Shown here one piece after another: positions 1-9,158 of a stretch of DNA of 64,000 nt (within the stretch, counting starts at the first letter, position 1; every line of letters begins with the position of its first letter). The notes beneath the pieces are model-generated. The model was given only the letters and a program-made list of their open reading frames with translations. It was not told the DNA's origin and did not search any database. A program made the translations under genes and the position numbers. This stretch comes from Marivita sp. (GTDB taxonomy: Bacteria > Pseudomonadota > Alphaproteobacteria > Rhodobacterales > Rhodobacteraceae): the NCBI RefSeq assembly GCF_020055675.1, contig NZ_JAIPUS010000013.1, forward strand, positions 1 through 64,000, in the 5' to 3' direction.

Positions 1-229
1 CGTCCTGGCTCTTGAGCACCTTGGTCGGGGCCCCATTCCGCCGGTTGGTCTCACCGGTTGGAACGTCTTTGCCTTCCTCGTAGCCGAGATGCGCCGTCAA
101 CTCCGCACCCAGCATACGTTCCATGAGCTTGATCTTCAGCTCTTTCATCACCCCAGCATCGCCGAGCAGATCCTCAGGGCGCTCCACACCCTTCAGCAAT
201 TCGTCCAACATTTCTTTTGAGATGATCAT
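1..229 (-). CDS. IS256-family (mutator type) transposase, N-terminal part
   Basis: DDE transposase of an insertion sequence; only the first 76 codons are in the window, reading leftwards off the edge. The peptide begins [14 protein letters not shown] and carries the pattern [16 protein letters not shown] followed by TNRRNG, which is characteristic of the N-terminus of IS256 transposases. The catalytic DDE residues would be outside the window. The ATG at 227-229 follows an AAAGGAAG ribosome-binding site. Whether the full gene is intact cannot be judged here. Confidence 0.85.
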   Translation of the reverse strand, partial: MIISKEMLDELLKGVERPEDLLGDAGVMKELKIKLMERMLGAELTAHLGYEEGKDVPTGETNRRNGAPTKVLKSQD

Positions 230-296
230 TCATGCTTCCTTTCGGTGAAGCATGGACCGGATCACTCATACAAAAAAGGTCGGACACTTTCTCTAG
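1..296 (-). mobile_element. IS256-family element, left portion only
   Basis: The element holds the transposase start (1-229) and about 65 bp of end sequence. The outer end is placed near 290-296 because IstB homology begins immediately to the right and the string AAGTGTCCGACC (minus strand) resembles ends of this family. The other end and any target duplication lie outside the window, so the exact boundary is inferred. Confidence 0.6.
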
Positions 297-543
297 ATGT
301 GAACTGATCGGACGTGACCTTGGATGCCTTCCCTTCGCACAGGCCGGTGGCCAACTACTATTCCACCTGATCAGCACGTTATACGAGCGCACCTCGGTCC
401 TGATCACCACCATGACGTTCGCCGAATGGCCCAGTGGATTCACGGACGCCAAGATGACGACCGCCTTGCTCGACCGGCTCACGCACCACTGTGACATCGT
501 CGAGAACAGCAACGAGAGCTCGCGCATCTGTAACCGGACCTGA
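296..543 (+). pseudogene. istB: IS21 helper ATPase IstB, truncated
   Basis: C-terminal ~80 residues of the IstB helper ATPase. From about 316 the peptide reads [20 protein letters not shown], then [12 protein letters not shown] and [16 protein letters not shown], all conserved in IstB. Walker A and the N-terminal two thirds are missing, replaced by the IS256-family end. Within the tail some residues deviate (FAEWPSGF where most copies have FSEWxxVF), consistent with an inactive copy. Confidence 0.85.
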
Positions 544-549
544 CCACGA

Positions 550-606
550 GGGAGGGGCCCGGCGCCGCCTCGCTCCATGACGGCTACACGGCGCCGGGCC
601 CCTCCC
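550..606 (+). terminator. long GC-rich hairpin after istB
   Basis: A perfect 18-bp inverted repeat (550-567 and 589-606, GGGAGGGGCCCGGCGCCG and its complement) with a 21-nt loop begins 7 bp after the istB stop. There is no T-run, so it is a strong secondary structure and possible transcript end of the IS rather than a textbook intrinsic terminator. Confidence 0.5.
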
Positions 607-706
607 TCACCTCAACCGCTACGTGGACGTCAGCTGCCGTAAAAACACGATTGGGGAGCTCAAAATTAGACGCCGATAGCAGGGCAAGATTCGAAGCCGA
701 TTGACA

Positions 707-1089
707 ACGCGCGGCCCCCTTCGCTGCTCTGGCCTTTCCGGCCCGTTCGCTGCGCAGCATCGCAGGTTCGCGGGGGTGTGGCAATTCGTGACTGCTCGGT
801 TGGCGGCCGTTTCAAAGGTCAGATCGGCCCGTTTCGCGTGTTTTTCGGTGACTGGATTTGCTGCGCATAAAAGTCGCAAACATGAACATCATATTACGTT
901 ACGCTGATCATAATTTTCGGGTCATATGGGCGTTTTCAGTGATTTATCCCGTGAATGTCCTGCACGAACTAAAAGGCCAGATGTTACAAATGGGCAAAAC
1001 GACGACTGCGGCTCGAAACATGTGGACAACTCCTTTCGCGGACTTGGGCGTATATACTACAGGAAGCCTGCGGACAAAGCGGGTGTATC
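707..1089. other. non-coding stretch before mob genes, candidate oriT region
   Basis: No gene is supported here. It lies between the IS21 end and the first mobilization gene, where oriT is normally placed. TGTCCTGCA at 957-965 weakly resembles the nic core (YATCCTGY) of MOBP-type origins, but no convincing flanking inverted repeat was found. TATATACT at 1051-1058 could be a -10 element for the mob genes. Confidence 0.25.
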
Positions 1090-1383
1090 ATGACGAAAAA
1101 GACGGTCGCAGTACGATTTACGCCGGATGACTTCGCGGCGCTTCAGCGCCGGGTGGCTCGGCGCGGGTACAAGAAGAACGAGCCGTTCTTGCGCGACGCG
1201 GCGCTGGGCCGTTTCGGAAGAGACTGCGCTGACGGTAACGCCGGGCTGAGGCATGACGTAATCACCCTGCTGAACGACGCCGCGCAGCAAGTCGATGACA
1301 ACGAGATCCGGAAGCGCGTGCTGCGCGCGGCGCGACGGATCGAGCGTGCGGTGCTGGCGTTGGAGGCGCGGGATGAGGATTGA
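1090..1383 (+). CDS. MobC-like relaxosome accessory protein
   Basis: 97-residue basic protein. The N-terminus (MTKKTVAVRFTPDDFAALQ) looks like a ribbon-helix-helix strand followed by helices, as in plasmid MobC/TraJ-type proteins that bind oriT and recruit the relaxase; the rest is a helical Arg/Glu-rich tail. It overlaps the relaxase start by 11 bp, the usual mobC-mobA arrangement. The family is assigned from fold pattern and context, not from a diagnostic motif; a plain transcriptional RHH regulator is the alternative. Confidence 0.6.
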   Translation: MTKKTVAVRFTPDDFAALQRRVARRGYKKNEPFLRDAALGRFGRDCADGNAGLRHDVITLLNDAAQQVDDNEIRKRVLRAARRIERAVLALEARDED

Positions 1384-1762
1384 CCTCCGGCCGGTTCCCC
1401 TGACGCAGAGCGTTGTGAGATATCCGATGCGCGGCGGCGAGCTGATCAGTGCCAGCGTCTTGATCAACCGGCCGAAGGATGTCCTGAGGACATTCCGGGA
1501 CCACCACGCACGCCACGCGACGGACGAACGCCCCGAGTTGTTGCACGCAACTGTGTCGCTGGCACCAAATCAACGGCTCACGAAAAAGAAATGGAAAAGG
1601 GCGCTTTCCTTTATTCTCGATCGGCTTGGCGCACCGCTTCACCAACTTTGGTATTTCGCGTTTCGACACCTGAATCAGAAAATGGACCACATTCATGTCA
1701 TGTTCAGCCCATTTTCGATTGATGGACGCCGTTTTTATCCAAGGCTCCCATCTGATCGATAA
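1373..1762 (+). pseudogene. relaxase (mobilization nuclease), N-terminal part before an in-frame stop
   Basis: Encodes the nicking domain of a MOBP/MobA-type relaxase. A Tyr in VVRYPMRGG (residue 17) is the candidate catalytic residue, LLHATVSLAPNQ matches the motif around the H-x-x-x-S strand, and RHLNQKMDHIHVMFS is the metal-binding histidine motif, followed by IDGRRFYP. The frame ends at a TAA (1760-1762) but stays open in the same frame for another 1,340 bp with relaxase-like sequence, so this is a full-length gene split by one stop codon. A sequencing error would give the same picture. Confidence 0.65.
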
Positions 1763-1795
1763 GGTTTTCAGAATGAGGCCGCACGGAGAGCTGGC

Positions 1796-3106
1796 TTGCC
1801 AGTTCCATTTCCCGATGGACCCAAAGCTCCCGTAAAATTACAAGCACCGATTTCAGGGCGCGCATGGCTTAACGATGATCATCATTCTTACGCAATTCGC
1901 AAAATCGGCCCTGCGCTTAATAATATTCTGAATGATCATCGACCCGTATCCTGGCAGGCATTCTGCGAGAAATGTTCGCAAGAAGGTATCGATGTCGAAA
2001 AGCGCTATCACCCCGGAGGTCCGATCGGCGTAGTTTATCGCACGGACATTATTGAAGAAACGCGCCTCTTCCGAATGACGCGGACATGTCGCGTGAAAGG
2101 CAGGGATGTCGGTCGGCAATTTGGCTTCCGTAGCTTGATACGGAGGCTTTCTTTTCTCCGTGCTCTTCAAGCACGGGAACACGGTCTAGCGCTTTCGCAA
2201 ATCTTCGCGGCCGCAGAACCCAAGCATATAGACCAACTTACAAAATGGAGACAAGCAAATGAGAAAGCCGCCATCCGAAGCAAATATGGATCAACCGGAG
2301 ATGCAAGACGAGCTGGAAAACCTGCATCGCATGACGCGGGAGCTGGAAGAGCTGCTCCACAGGCTGGTGCCGATCGTGGACGAACTCGAACAAGTGCCGG
2401 ACCGTTCACAGAAGCTGATCGAGCAACTTTTTCAGTACCTCAGCAGTATCCAGAGCCTCCAGACACAAGCATCATCGGACCTGTCCAAAGTGCACAGAGC
2501 GATGACTCAAATGACCAACCGTCTACAAGCGCTGGAGATGTCCCAGCAAACCCGCGATCAGCAGATGAGGGACTTGATACGGGTCGCAAAGGAACGCGAC
2601 GCGTCACGCGTCCAGTTGGAAACCAAGGTGAACACGCTGATCGAGTTGCTGAGTCAGACAGTCAGCCCGAGCCAACCTTGATCCACTTTCTGTCTGTGAT
2701 CGCGCAGCCGCGGTCGGAGGCGAAACAGGGATTGCGCGCCTCTCGAAACCGCGACGGCGACATCCTGTTGATCGACGAACACCGAAATCCGCGTCTTCGG
2801 GTGCGCTCTGCCCAGATCGAGGCAGTAGAAGACGAAGATCTCGAACTGGCGAGGTCGATTGCTGATGATCTCGTGGGAGATGGACAGTCACGGGATTGGA
2901 CCGCCCTGAACCCGGAGATGATACCCCGTCTCCTTATGACTGAGGTCCTCTGGCACTGCACCGGGCACCTCATGGCTTTTGTAAGAATCCTCCGGCGGGC
3001 GGTATCACTGAAGACTTCAATGTGGGCCAGATCAGCGAGCCTGCCGGCCGAAAGCATCAAAACAAGCGCCGGCCCGGAAACGCCAAATGACGGGCTGGCA
3101 TACTAG
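1796..3106 (+). pseudogene. relaxase, C-terminal part after the in-frame stop
   Basis: Same frame as the upstream relaxase fragment; open from 1763. The only early start is a TTG at 1796 with no clear ribosome-binding site, so independent translation is doubtful. The first ~110 residues (with SWQAFCEKCSQEGIDVE and PIGVVYRTD) fit the region that follows the nicking domain in mobilization relaxases. The middle (about 2260-2680) is Ala/Gly/Ser/Asp-rich and probably disordered, where a second gene is encoded in another frame. The C-terminal part (LIHFLSVIAQPRSEAKQ onward) is not recognised. Confidence 0.55.
2259..2681 (+). CDS. coiled-coil MobB-like protein nested inside the relaxase gene
   Basis: 140-residue protein in a different frame from the surrounding relaxase. 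It has its own GGAG ribosome-binding site (2247-2250) 8 nt before the ATG. Sequence is almost entirely amphipathic helix: ENLHRMTRELEELLHRLV, then regular heptads to the C-terminus, with no membrane segment. Small mobilizable plasmids (ColE1, RSF1010) carry accessory mob genes nested in mobA in the same way. Role inferred: stabilising the relaxosome or coupling to the transfer channel. Confidence 0.6.
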   Translation: MRKPPSEANMDQPEMQDELENLHRMTRELEELLHRLVPIVDELEQVPDRSQKLIEQLFQYLSSIQSLQTQASSDLSKVHRAMTQMTNRLQALEMSQQTRDQQMRDLIRVAKERDASRVQLETKVNTLIELLSQTVSPSQP

Positions 3107-3248
3107 GGACATCCCTTGTCCGAAGAGTGATGGCCTCGAATGAAGAGACAACAGCGGCTAACGCGCTTTCCGTGATGGAAATCGTCAACAGGGGGACCAT
3201 AACATGCTGTTTATCCACATTTTACTGAAGGAAGGGGCCAGACAGTCG

Positions 3249-3278
3249 ATGCCGTGTCCCAGTACGGCATGGTAAACT
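3249..3278 (+). promoter_or_regulatory. operator-like palindrome before the AlpA-like gene
   Basis: ATGCCGT (3249-3255) and ACGGCAT (3264-3270) form a perfect 7-bp inverted repeat with an 8-bp spacer, directly followed by a -10-like TAAACT (3273-3278). It sits 30-50 bp before the start of the HTH gene, where an autoregulatory site would be expected. Confidence 0.4.
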
Positions 3279-3300
3279 ATGAGCAGAAAAGGAGCCTACC

Positions 3301-3507
3301 ATGTCCCAGATGCCAAGACTCATGAACCTCAAGGAAACGGCCGAGTTGCTGAGCGTGTCGCGAGCCACGCTTTACCGTATGCAAAAGCGCGACCCTCGGT
3401 TTCCGCCGCCACTGCACTTGTCGCCGGGTTGCGTCCGGTGGCGCGAAGACCAGGTCCGTGCCTATATTCAGCGCCTGACGCCGACCACACCCGGCGATGA
3501 AGAATAA
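3301..3507 (+). CDS. AlpA-family HTH regulator / excisionase-like protein
   Basis: 68 residues. MNLKETAELLSVSRATLYRM is a MerR/excisionase-type helix-turn-helix; it continues PRFPPPLHLSPGCVRWREDQ, the AlpA wing (PxP...G..VRW...D), ending in an acidic tail. AGGAG lies 6 bp upstream of the ATG. AlpA proteins control integrase or excision genes of prophages and islands; here the partner integrase is not in the window and could sit at the other end of the element. Position next to the tRNA fits a role in excision. Confidence 0.8.
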   Translation: MSQMPRLMNLKETAELLSVSRATLYRMQKRDPRFPPPLHLSPGCVRWREDQVRAYIQRLTPTTPGDEE

Positions 3508-3642
3508 TGCCGTCAAAACGTTCACAAACACGTGAGGTCTCGATCAAAGAAAATCTGTTGCCCCGGCGTTGCCCAACATGGGCTTGCACCAGGAGCCAGC
3601 TCAGCAGTTTGGAAAATTATTATTTTCTTTCATATATTTAAA
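3508..3642. other. AT-rich junction between island and tRNA-Phe
   Basis: Non-coding, ending in an AT-rich run (about 3612-3642) that touches the CCA end of the tRNA gene. An attachment site would be expected here, overlapping the tRNA 3' end, but the second att copy needed to prove it is outside the window. Confidence 0.3.
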
Positions 3643-3717
3643 TGGTGCCCGGGGGCGGAATCGAACCACCGACACGAGGATTTTCAATCCACTGCTCTAC
3701 CCCTGAGCTACCCGGGC
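3643..3717 (-). tRNA. tRNA-Phe (GAA)
   Basis: Complete cloverleaf on the minus strand: acceptor GCCCGGG paired with CCCGGGC, D-stem GCTC/GAGC, anticodon loop TTGAAAA (anticodon GAA), T-arm GGTGG-TTCGATT-CCGCC, discriminator A and encoded CCA. The anticodon stem has one T-T opposition at its second pair. Its 3' end faces the mobile block at 1-3640, the orientation expected when an element integrates into the tRNA 3' end and restores it. Confidence 0.95.
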
Positions 3718-3893
3718 ACGGGTGAACGATCATTGTTCAGGTTTCGGCGTTCTATGTGACGGTTCGGGGCGTGTCCAGTGGGTTTTCCATGGAAAAATGC
3801 AAAATCCGGGGGAAAGGCGCGCGTCGGGAGCGGAGTGGGCCTCTCAGGAGTGCATCTGCTTGCCAAACGGGTCCGGATGCGCGAGCTAAGCAC

Positions 3894-4499
3894 ATGATGC
3901 CAAACTATGTTTTCGAGACGGAACTGATCGGACGCGGGCTTTCGCGTGTCGCCGGTGTTGATGAGGCGGGACGGGGGCCTTTGGCAGGGCCCGTGGTGGC
4001 GGCGGCGGTTGTGCTCAGGCCAGGCGGGATCCCGGATGGGCTGCGCGATTCAAAAACGCTGACCGCCCCGAAGCGCAGCGAAATCCTGCGCGATATCATC
4101 AAGATGGCCGTGATCGGCATCGGCGAGGCGTCCGTTGAAGAGATCGATGCCCTCAATATATTGCAGGCCAGCCACCTGGCCATGTGCCGTGCCATCGACG
4201 CGCTGCCCAGCCCCCCGGATCATGTGTTGATTGACGGCAATCTGCTGCCCCGCGATCTGGCGTGCCCCGCCACGCCGATCGTGAAAGGCGACAGCCTGTC
4301 ATTGAGCATCGCGGCAGCGTCAATCGTAGCCAAAACAAGACGCGATGCGCTCATGTGGGATTTGGCGCAACAGTATCCGGGCTATGGCTGGGATACCAAC
4401 CAAGGCTACCCGACGAAATGTCACAAAGATGCGCTCCGAAATCTTGGTGTGACCCCTCACCATAGACGTTCGTTTAGACCGGTCCACAATATATTGTGA
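3894..4499 (+). CDS. rnhB: ribonuclease HII
   Basis: Cleaves the RNA strand of RNA-DNA hybrids and excises single ribonucleotides from DNA. 201 residues from the ATG at 3894. The signature VAGVDEAGRGPLAGPVV contains the first catalytic Asp-Glu pair (residues 23-24), LIDGN the next Asp, and VKGDSLSLSIAAASIVAK the Lys/Ser region typical of bacterial RNase HII. The frame stays open upstream but that part has no RNase HII character. It precedes ccrM in the same direction with a 115-bp gap that holds regulatory sites. Confidence 0.93.
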   Translation: MMPNYVFETELIGRGLSRVAGVDEAGRGPLAGPVVAAAVVLRPGGIPDGLRDSKTLTAPKRSEILRDIIKMAVIGIGEASVEEIDALNILQASHLAMCRAIDALPSPPDHVLIDGNLLPRDLACPATPIVKGDSLSLSIAAASIVAKTRRDALMWDLAQQYPGYGWDTNQGYPTKCHKDALRNLGVTPHHRRSFRPVHNIL

Positions 4500-4500
4500 C

Positions 4501-5718
<1,218 letters not shown>

Positions 5719-5771
5719 GAAGTTACAGAAAACCGCCGGTGCCTGCGGCCATCTCCGCGGCACACACCTTG

Positions 5772-5798
5772 CCCCGCTGGTGATCCAGCGGGGTTTTT
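5772..5798 (+). terminator. intrinsic terminator after ccrM
   Basis: CCCCGCTGG (5772-5780), loop TGAT, CCAGCGGGG (5785-5793), then TTTTT. A 9-bp perfect stem with a T-run. It also separates ccrM from the convergent gene at 5817. Confidence 0.9.
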
Positions 5799-5816
5799 CA
5801 TGTCACGCGGCGTGGA

Positions 5817-6440
5817 TCAGCGGGCCGACCCGACCCGGAAAACAAGCTTCCAGACCTTGCGTCCGGCAAGTGCCCTTGCCACTGCCAGACCGATGAGACC
5901 GCAAAGCGCGCCCTTCGAAATCGTACCCATGGTGCCGTGGATCTGGACCGCATGCAAAACGCTGCCTGCGACGATCACCACAACGAGGCCGGAATGCGCC
6001 AAGCGAAAGCTCCGCGGCCGCAAACGAAAGCGCAGCCCGGCGAGGACAACCGACGCAAAGATCGCCCACATTGCGATCACGCCCCAGGCGGAGAACGGTG
6101 TGGGCGACCGAAAGAGCAGGGCATCGACGATATCCGGCGGGCTGGTGACCCAGAGTCCGACAACATGCACACCAATCAGCCCGGTGATCGCAAGGCCCAG
6201 AAATACATGTGCGCGTCGCCCCCTCCGTCCGGAAAGCAGGGGCACATCGCCGATCACCAACAGAGGTTGCAGCAGCATCAGTGACAATGCGACGATCCCG
6301 GCAAAGCCTCCAATAATGTAGACCGCGTCGCGCCATTCCAGCAACGGGCTTTGCGCCGCAATGGCCACCGGACTGCCCACCGCCACAAGAACGACGGTCC
6401 AGATCATTCCGTTCCGGAAAACTGCTCCGGGCGCGCGCAT
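5817..6440 (-). CDS. ferric-reductase-like transmembrane protein
   Basis: 207-residue integral membrane protein with about six hydrophobic helices. Conserved histidines in HVFLGLAITGLIGVHVVGLW and LAHSGLVVVIVAGSVLHAVQIHG are spaced as in the haem-b-coordinating helices of ferric-reductase-like / cytochrome b domains, with no FAD or NAD domain attached. It starts 4 bp after the stop of the upstream intradiol-dioxygenase-like gene, so the two are one transcription unit, suggesting an electron-transfer partner for that exported protein. Substrate unknown. Confidence 0.7.
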   Translation of the reverse strand: MRAPGAVFRNGMIWTVVLVAVGSPVAIAAQSPLLEWRDAVYIIGGFAGIVALSLMLLQPLLVIGDVPLLSGRRGRRAHVFLGLAITGLIGVHVVGLWVTSPPDIVDALLFRSPTPFSAWGVIAMWAIFASVVLAGLRFRLRPRSFRLAHSGLVVVIVAGSVLHAVQIHGTMGTISKGALCGLIGLAVARALAGRKVWKLVFRVGSAR

Positions 6441-6444
6441 GCGG

Positions 6445-6957
6445 TCAGGCGGGTTTCAAAACGAAGTCGACCTTCAATTGCGTATCGCCGGCGCTTTTCA
6501 TCACCGGCCGCAAGAAGACGGTCTCGAAGCGGCCATCGCCATGCTCGGCATCATGGGCAAGGTGTCCATGCGGCTGCCCGAAGGCCGGCACGATCTGCGG
6601 CATATCCATGCGGAAGACCCCGTTTGCGTCGGTCAGCGTCGCGCCATGGCTGTGCGGATCGCGCTCGTGGCCTTCGGTCGTGTGCGCCCAGATCTGGATG
6701 CGTTGGTTCGGTAGAGGCATTCCATCTCCTGCACGCCGGACGGTGCCCGTCATCAGGAAGCCGCCACTGCCAATTCGTTCCACGATCGGTGCCCCGGGGC
6801 GATAGTTGTTCGCCCCGCCGCGCATCGTCTGGGTTGGAGCGATGCCCTGCGCGCGGGCCGGATGCAGCACGGCCGATACACCTGTTGTTGCCGCCGCTCC
6901 GACAGCGGCCCCGGTCAGGGCAAGCATCGTTCGACGGGTGGGACGAAGGACGGGCAT
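6445..6957 (-). CDS. Tat-exported intradiol-dioxygenase-like protein
   Basis: 170 residues. The N-terminus PTRRTMLALTGAAVGAAA is a twin-arginine signal, cleaved near ARAQG, so the product is periplasmic. The body has the dioxygenase beta-sandwich pattern: NNYRPGAP, GTVRRAGDGMPLPNQRIQIW, LTDANGVFRM and a PHGH motif matching the H-x-H iron ligands. The two tyrosine ligands look replaced: Glu in EGHERDP where the family has G-x-Y, and Phe in VPAFGQ. Ring cleavage is therefore uncertain. GGAGATATGAC precedes the chosen ATG. Confidence 0.75.
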   Translation of the reverse strand: MPVLRPTRRTMLALTGAAVGAAATTGVSAVLHPARAQGIAPTQTMRGGANNYRPGAPIVERIGSGGFLMTGTVRRAGDGMPLPNQRIQIWAHTTEGHERDPHSHGATLTDANGVFRMDMPQIVPAFGQPHGHLAHDAEHGDGRFETVFLRPVMKSAGDTQLKVDFVLKPA

Positions 6958-7153
6958 GTCATATCTCCTGTCGAGGTATCTCGGATCCGTGTGTGTGTCG
7001 TTTTGCGGGATTATAGCGCCTTGGGGCGACGTCCGGGACCGGGCAGCACGGGATTGTGAACATCGCCGCTTGGTCAAGATTCGCCTTCGCGCGCCCTTTC
7101 CCCTACGTCGCGTGGCGTCTATCACACCCCAGGAACTGACCCGGAGACCAGTC

Positions 7154-8020
7154 TTGGACATACGCGCAATCCTGATGGGGATGGCCTTCGCGGTCATGTG
7201 GTCTTCGGCCTTCACGTCGGCCCGCATCATCGTGGCAGATGCGCCGCCTTTGATGGCGCTCGCGCTGCGGTTCACCATTTCCGGCGTGCTCGCGGTGATC
7301 GTGGCGCGCTGGATGGGCCAGAGCTGGCACCTCACGCGGATTCAATGGCGCGCCACGATCATTTTCGGTATCTGCCAGAACGCGCTTTATCTTGGCCTGA
7401 ATTTCATGGCGATGCAGCGGATCGAAGCCTCCTTGGCTGCCATAATCGCGTCCTCCATGCCGTTGTTGGTCGGGGTGGCAGGATGGGTTTTCGCCGGCCA
7501 GCGGATCTCGCCATTGGGCATCATCGGCCTGGTCGCCGGGTTTTGCGGCGTGGTCATCATCATGGGGGCGCGGCTGGAGGCGGGGGCCGATCTTTACGGC
7601 ATCGGCCTGTGCATCCTTGGCGTGCTGTCCTTGACGGCAGCGACGCTGGCGCTCAAGAACGCCAGCTCGGGGGGCAATTTCATGATGGTTGTCGGCCTGC
7701 AAATGCTGATCGGCAGCGCCGTCTTGTGGCCGGCCGGACTGCTTCTGGAAGTGCCAGAGGTCACATTGTCGTCGCGGCTGGTGCTGGCATTTGTCTACAC
7801 CACGCTGGTGCCGGGCCTTGCGGCGACGCTGGTCTGGTTCTGGCTCGTCAATCGGATCGGAGCCGTCAAGGCTGCGACTTTCCACTTCCTCAACCCGTTT
7901 TTGGGCGTGGCGATCGCGGCGTTAATTCTGTCTGAACAACTTGGGGCTGCGGATATGGGGGGCGTGATCATCATCGCGCTGGGTATCCTCGCGGTGCAAA
8001 TCTCTCGCCAAACCCGTTGA
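7154..8020 (+). CDS. DMT-superfamily transporter (EamA)
   Basis: 288 residues with ten hydrophobic helices in two EamA repeats; MGMAFAVMWSSAFTSARIIV at the N-terminus and PLMALALRFTISGVLAVIVA are typical of inner-membrane drug/metabolite exporters. I place the start at the TTG at 7154 because GGAGA sits 6 bp before it; an ATG at 7175 is the alternative. Substrate cannot be read from sequence. It is convergent with aroC. Confidence 0.85.
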   Translation: MDIRAILMGMAFAVMWSSAFTSARIIVADAPPLMALALRFTISGVLAVIVARWMGQSWHLTRIQWRATIIFGICQNALYLGLNFMAMQRIEASLAAIIASSMPLLVGVAGWVFAGQRISPLGIIGLVAGFCGVVIIMGARLEAGADLYGIGLCILGVLSLTAATLALKNASSGGNFMMVVGLQMLIGSAVLWPAGLLLEVPEVTLSSRLVLAFVYTTLVPGLAATLVWFWLVNRIGAVKAATFHFLNPFLGVAIAALILSEQLGAADMGGVIIIALGILAVQISRQTR

Positions 8021-8057
8021 TCGTGCAGGATTTTTCACTGTCCCATGCATGGGACGC

Positions 8058-9158
8058 TCAACCGATCGTACCGCGATTTTCCCCGACCTGGCCGCGATGC
8101 AGCAGCATGTGATCCAGGATCACGCAAGCCATCATCGCCTCGCCCACCGGCACGGCCCGAATGCCCACGCAGGGATCATGCCGCCCCTTGGTGACAATCT
8201 CGGTCTCTTCGCCGGACTTGGTGATGGTGCGTCGCGTGCTCAGGATCGACGAGGTTGGCTTGACGGCGAAGCGCACGACGATGTCCTGCCCGGTTGAAAT
8301 GCCGCCCAGAACGCCGCCTGCGTGGTTGGAACTGTATTCCGGCCCGGTCGGCCCCATGAAGATCTCATCTGCATTCAACGTCCCGGTGAGCATGGCCGAG
8401 GACATACCCTCACCGATCTCGACGCCCTTGACGGCGTTGATGCTCATCATCGCGGCGGCCAGATCGGTGTCCAGCTTGCCATAGATCGGCGCGCCCAGTC
8501 CCGCCGGCACGCCGCGCGCGACCACCTCGATGACAGCGCCGACGCTTTCGCCCGACTTGCGCAGCCCGTCGAGATATCCGGCCCAGTCGCTCGCCGCGGT
8601 GGCATCCGGGACCCAGAAAGGGTTGTTCTCGATCTCCTCCCAGTCGAACCGGGCGCGGTCGATCCGATGCGGCCCCATCTGGGTCATGTAGCCGGTGATC
8701 TGCACACCCGGCAGCAGCGCCCGGATCGCCTCGCGGGCCAGGCCACCCGCCGCCACCCGCGACGCCGTTTCGCGCGCCGAGGACCGACCGCCGCCGCGAT
8801 AGTCGCGGATACCGTATTTCTGCCAATAGGTGATATCGGCATGGCCCGGCCGGAATTTCTCCTTGATGTCGGAGTAATCCTTGGACCGCTGGTCGGTGTT
8901 TTCGATCATCAGTTGCACCGGTGTGCCGGTGGTCTGGCCTTCGAATACACCCGACAGGATCTTGACCTCGTCCGCCTCGCGGCGCTGGGTCGTGAACTTG
9001 TTCTGCCCGGGTTTGCGCCGGTCCATCCAGTGCTGGATCATGCCCGCGTCAATCGGAACCCCCGGCGGGCAGCCGTCCACCGTGGCCCCAAGGGCAGGCC
9101 CGTGGCTTTCGCCCCATGTGGTGACACGGAAGAAATGTCCGAATGTGTTCAGGCTCAT
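8058..9158 (-). CDS. aroC: chorismate synthase
   Basis: Converts 5-enolpyruvylshikimate-3-phosphate to chorismate using reduced FMN; last step of the shikimate pathway. 366 residues, usual length. Signatures: [12 protein letters not shown] near the N-terminus with [22 protein letters not shown], and [30 protein letters not shown] stands before the ATG. It is transcribed away from the thi operon. Confidence 0.97.
   Translation of the reverse strand: MSLNTFGHFFRVTTWGESHGPALGATVDGCPPGVPIDAGMIQHWMDRRKPGQNKFTTQRREADEVKILSGVFEGQTTGTPVQLMIENTDQRSKDYSDIKEKFRPGHADITYWQKYGIRDYRGGGRSSARETASRVAAGGLAREAIRALLPGVQITGYMTQMGPHRIDRARFDWEEIENNPFWVPDATAASDWAGYLDGLRKSGESVGAVIEVVARGVPAGLGAPIYGKLDTDLAAAMMSINAVKGVEIGEGMSSAMLTGTLNADEIFMGPTGPEYSSNHAGGVLGGISTGQDIVVRFAVKPTSSILSTRRTITKSGEETEIVTKGRHDPCVGIRAVPVGEAMMACVILDHMLLHRGQVGENRGTIG

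Larger units (their letters stand above)
296..706 (+). mobile_element. IS21-family remnant (istB tail plus IS end)
   Basis: The 3' end of istB, its downstream hairpin and about 100 bp ending in TTGACA at 701-706. The minus-strand reading from 706 (TGTCAATCGGCTTCGAAT and on to about 650) has the look of an IS21 terminus, which starts with TG and carries repeated end motifs. The element has lost istA and most of istB because an IS256-family element abuts it on the left. Confidence 0.7.

Noticed and set aside
858-1130. 90-codon frame before the MobC-like gene
   Set aside because: Overlaps the better-supported mob gene, has no ribosome-binding site and no recognisable motif.
8040-8055. GTCCCATGCATGGGAC as a terminator between the DMT gene and aroC
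   Set aside because: A palindrome without a proper loop and without a T-run; it may be coincidental.
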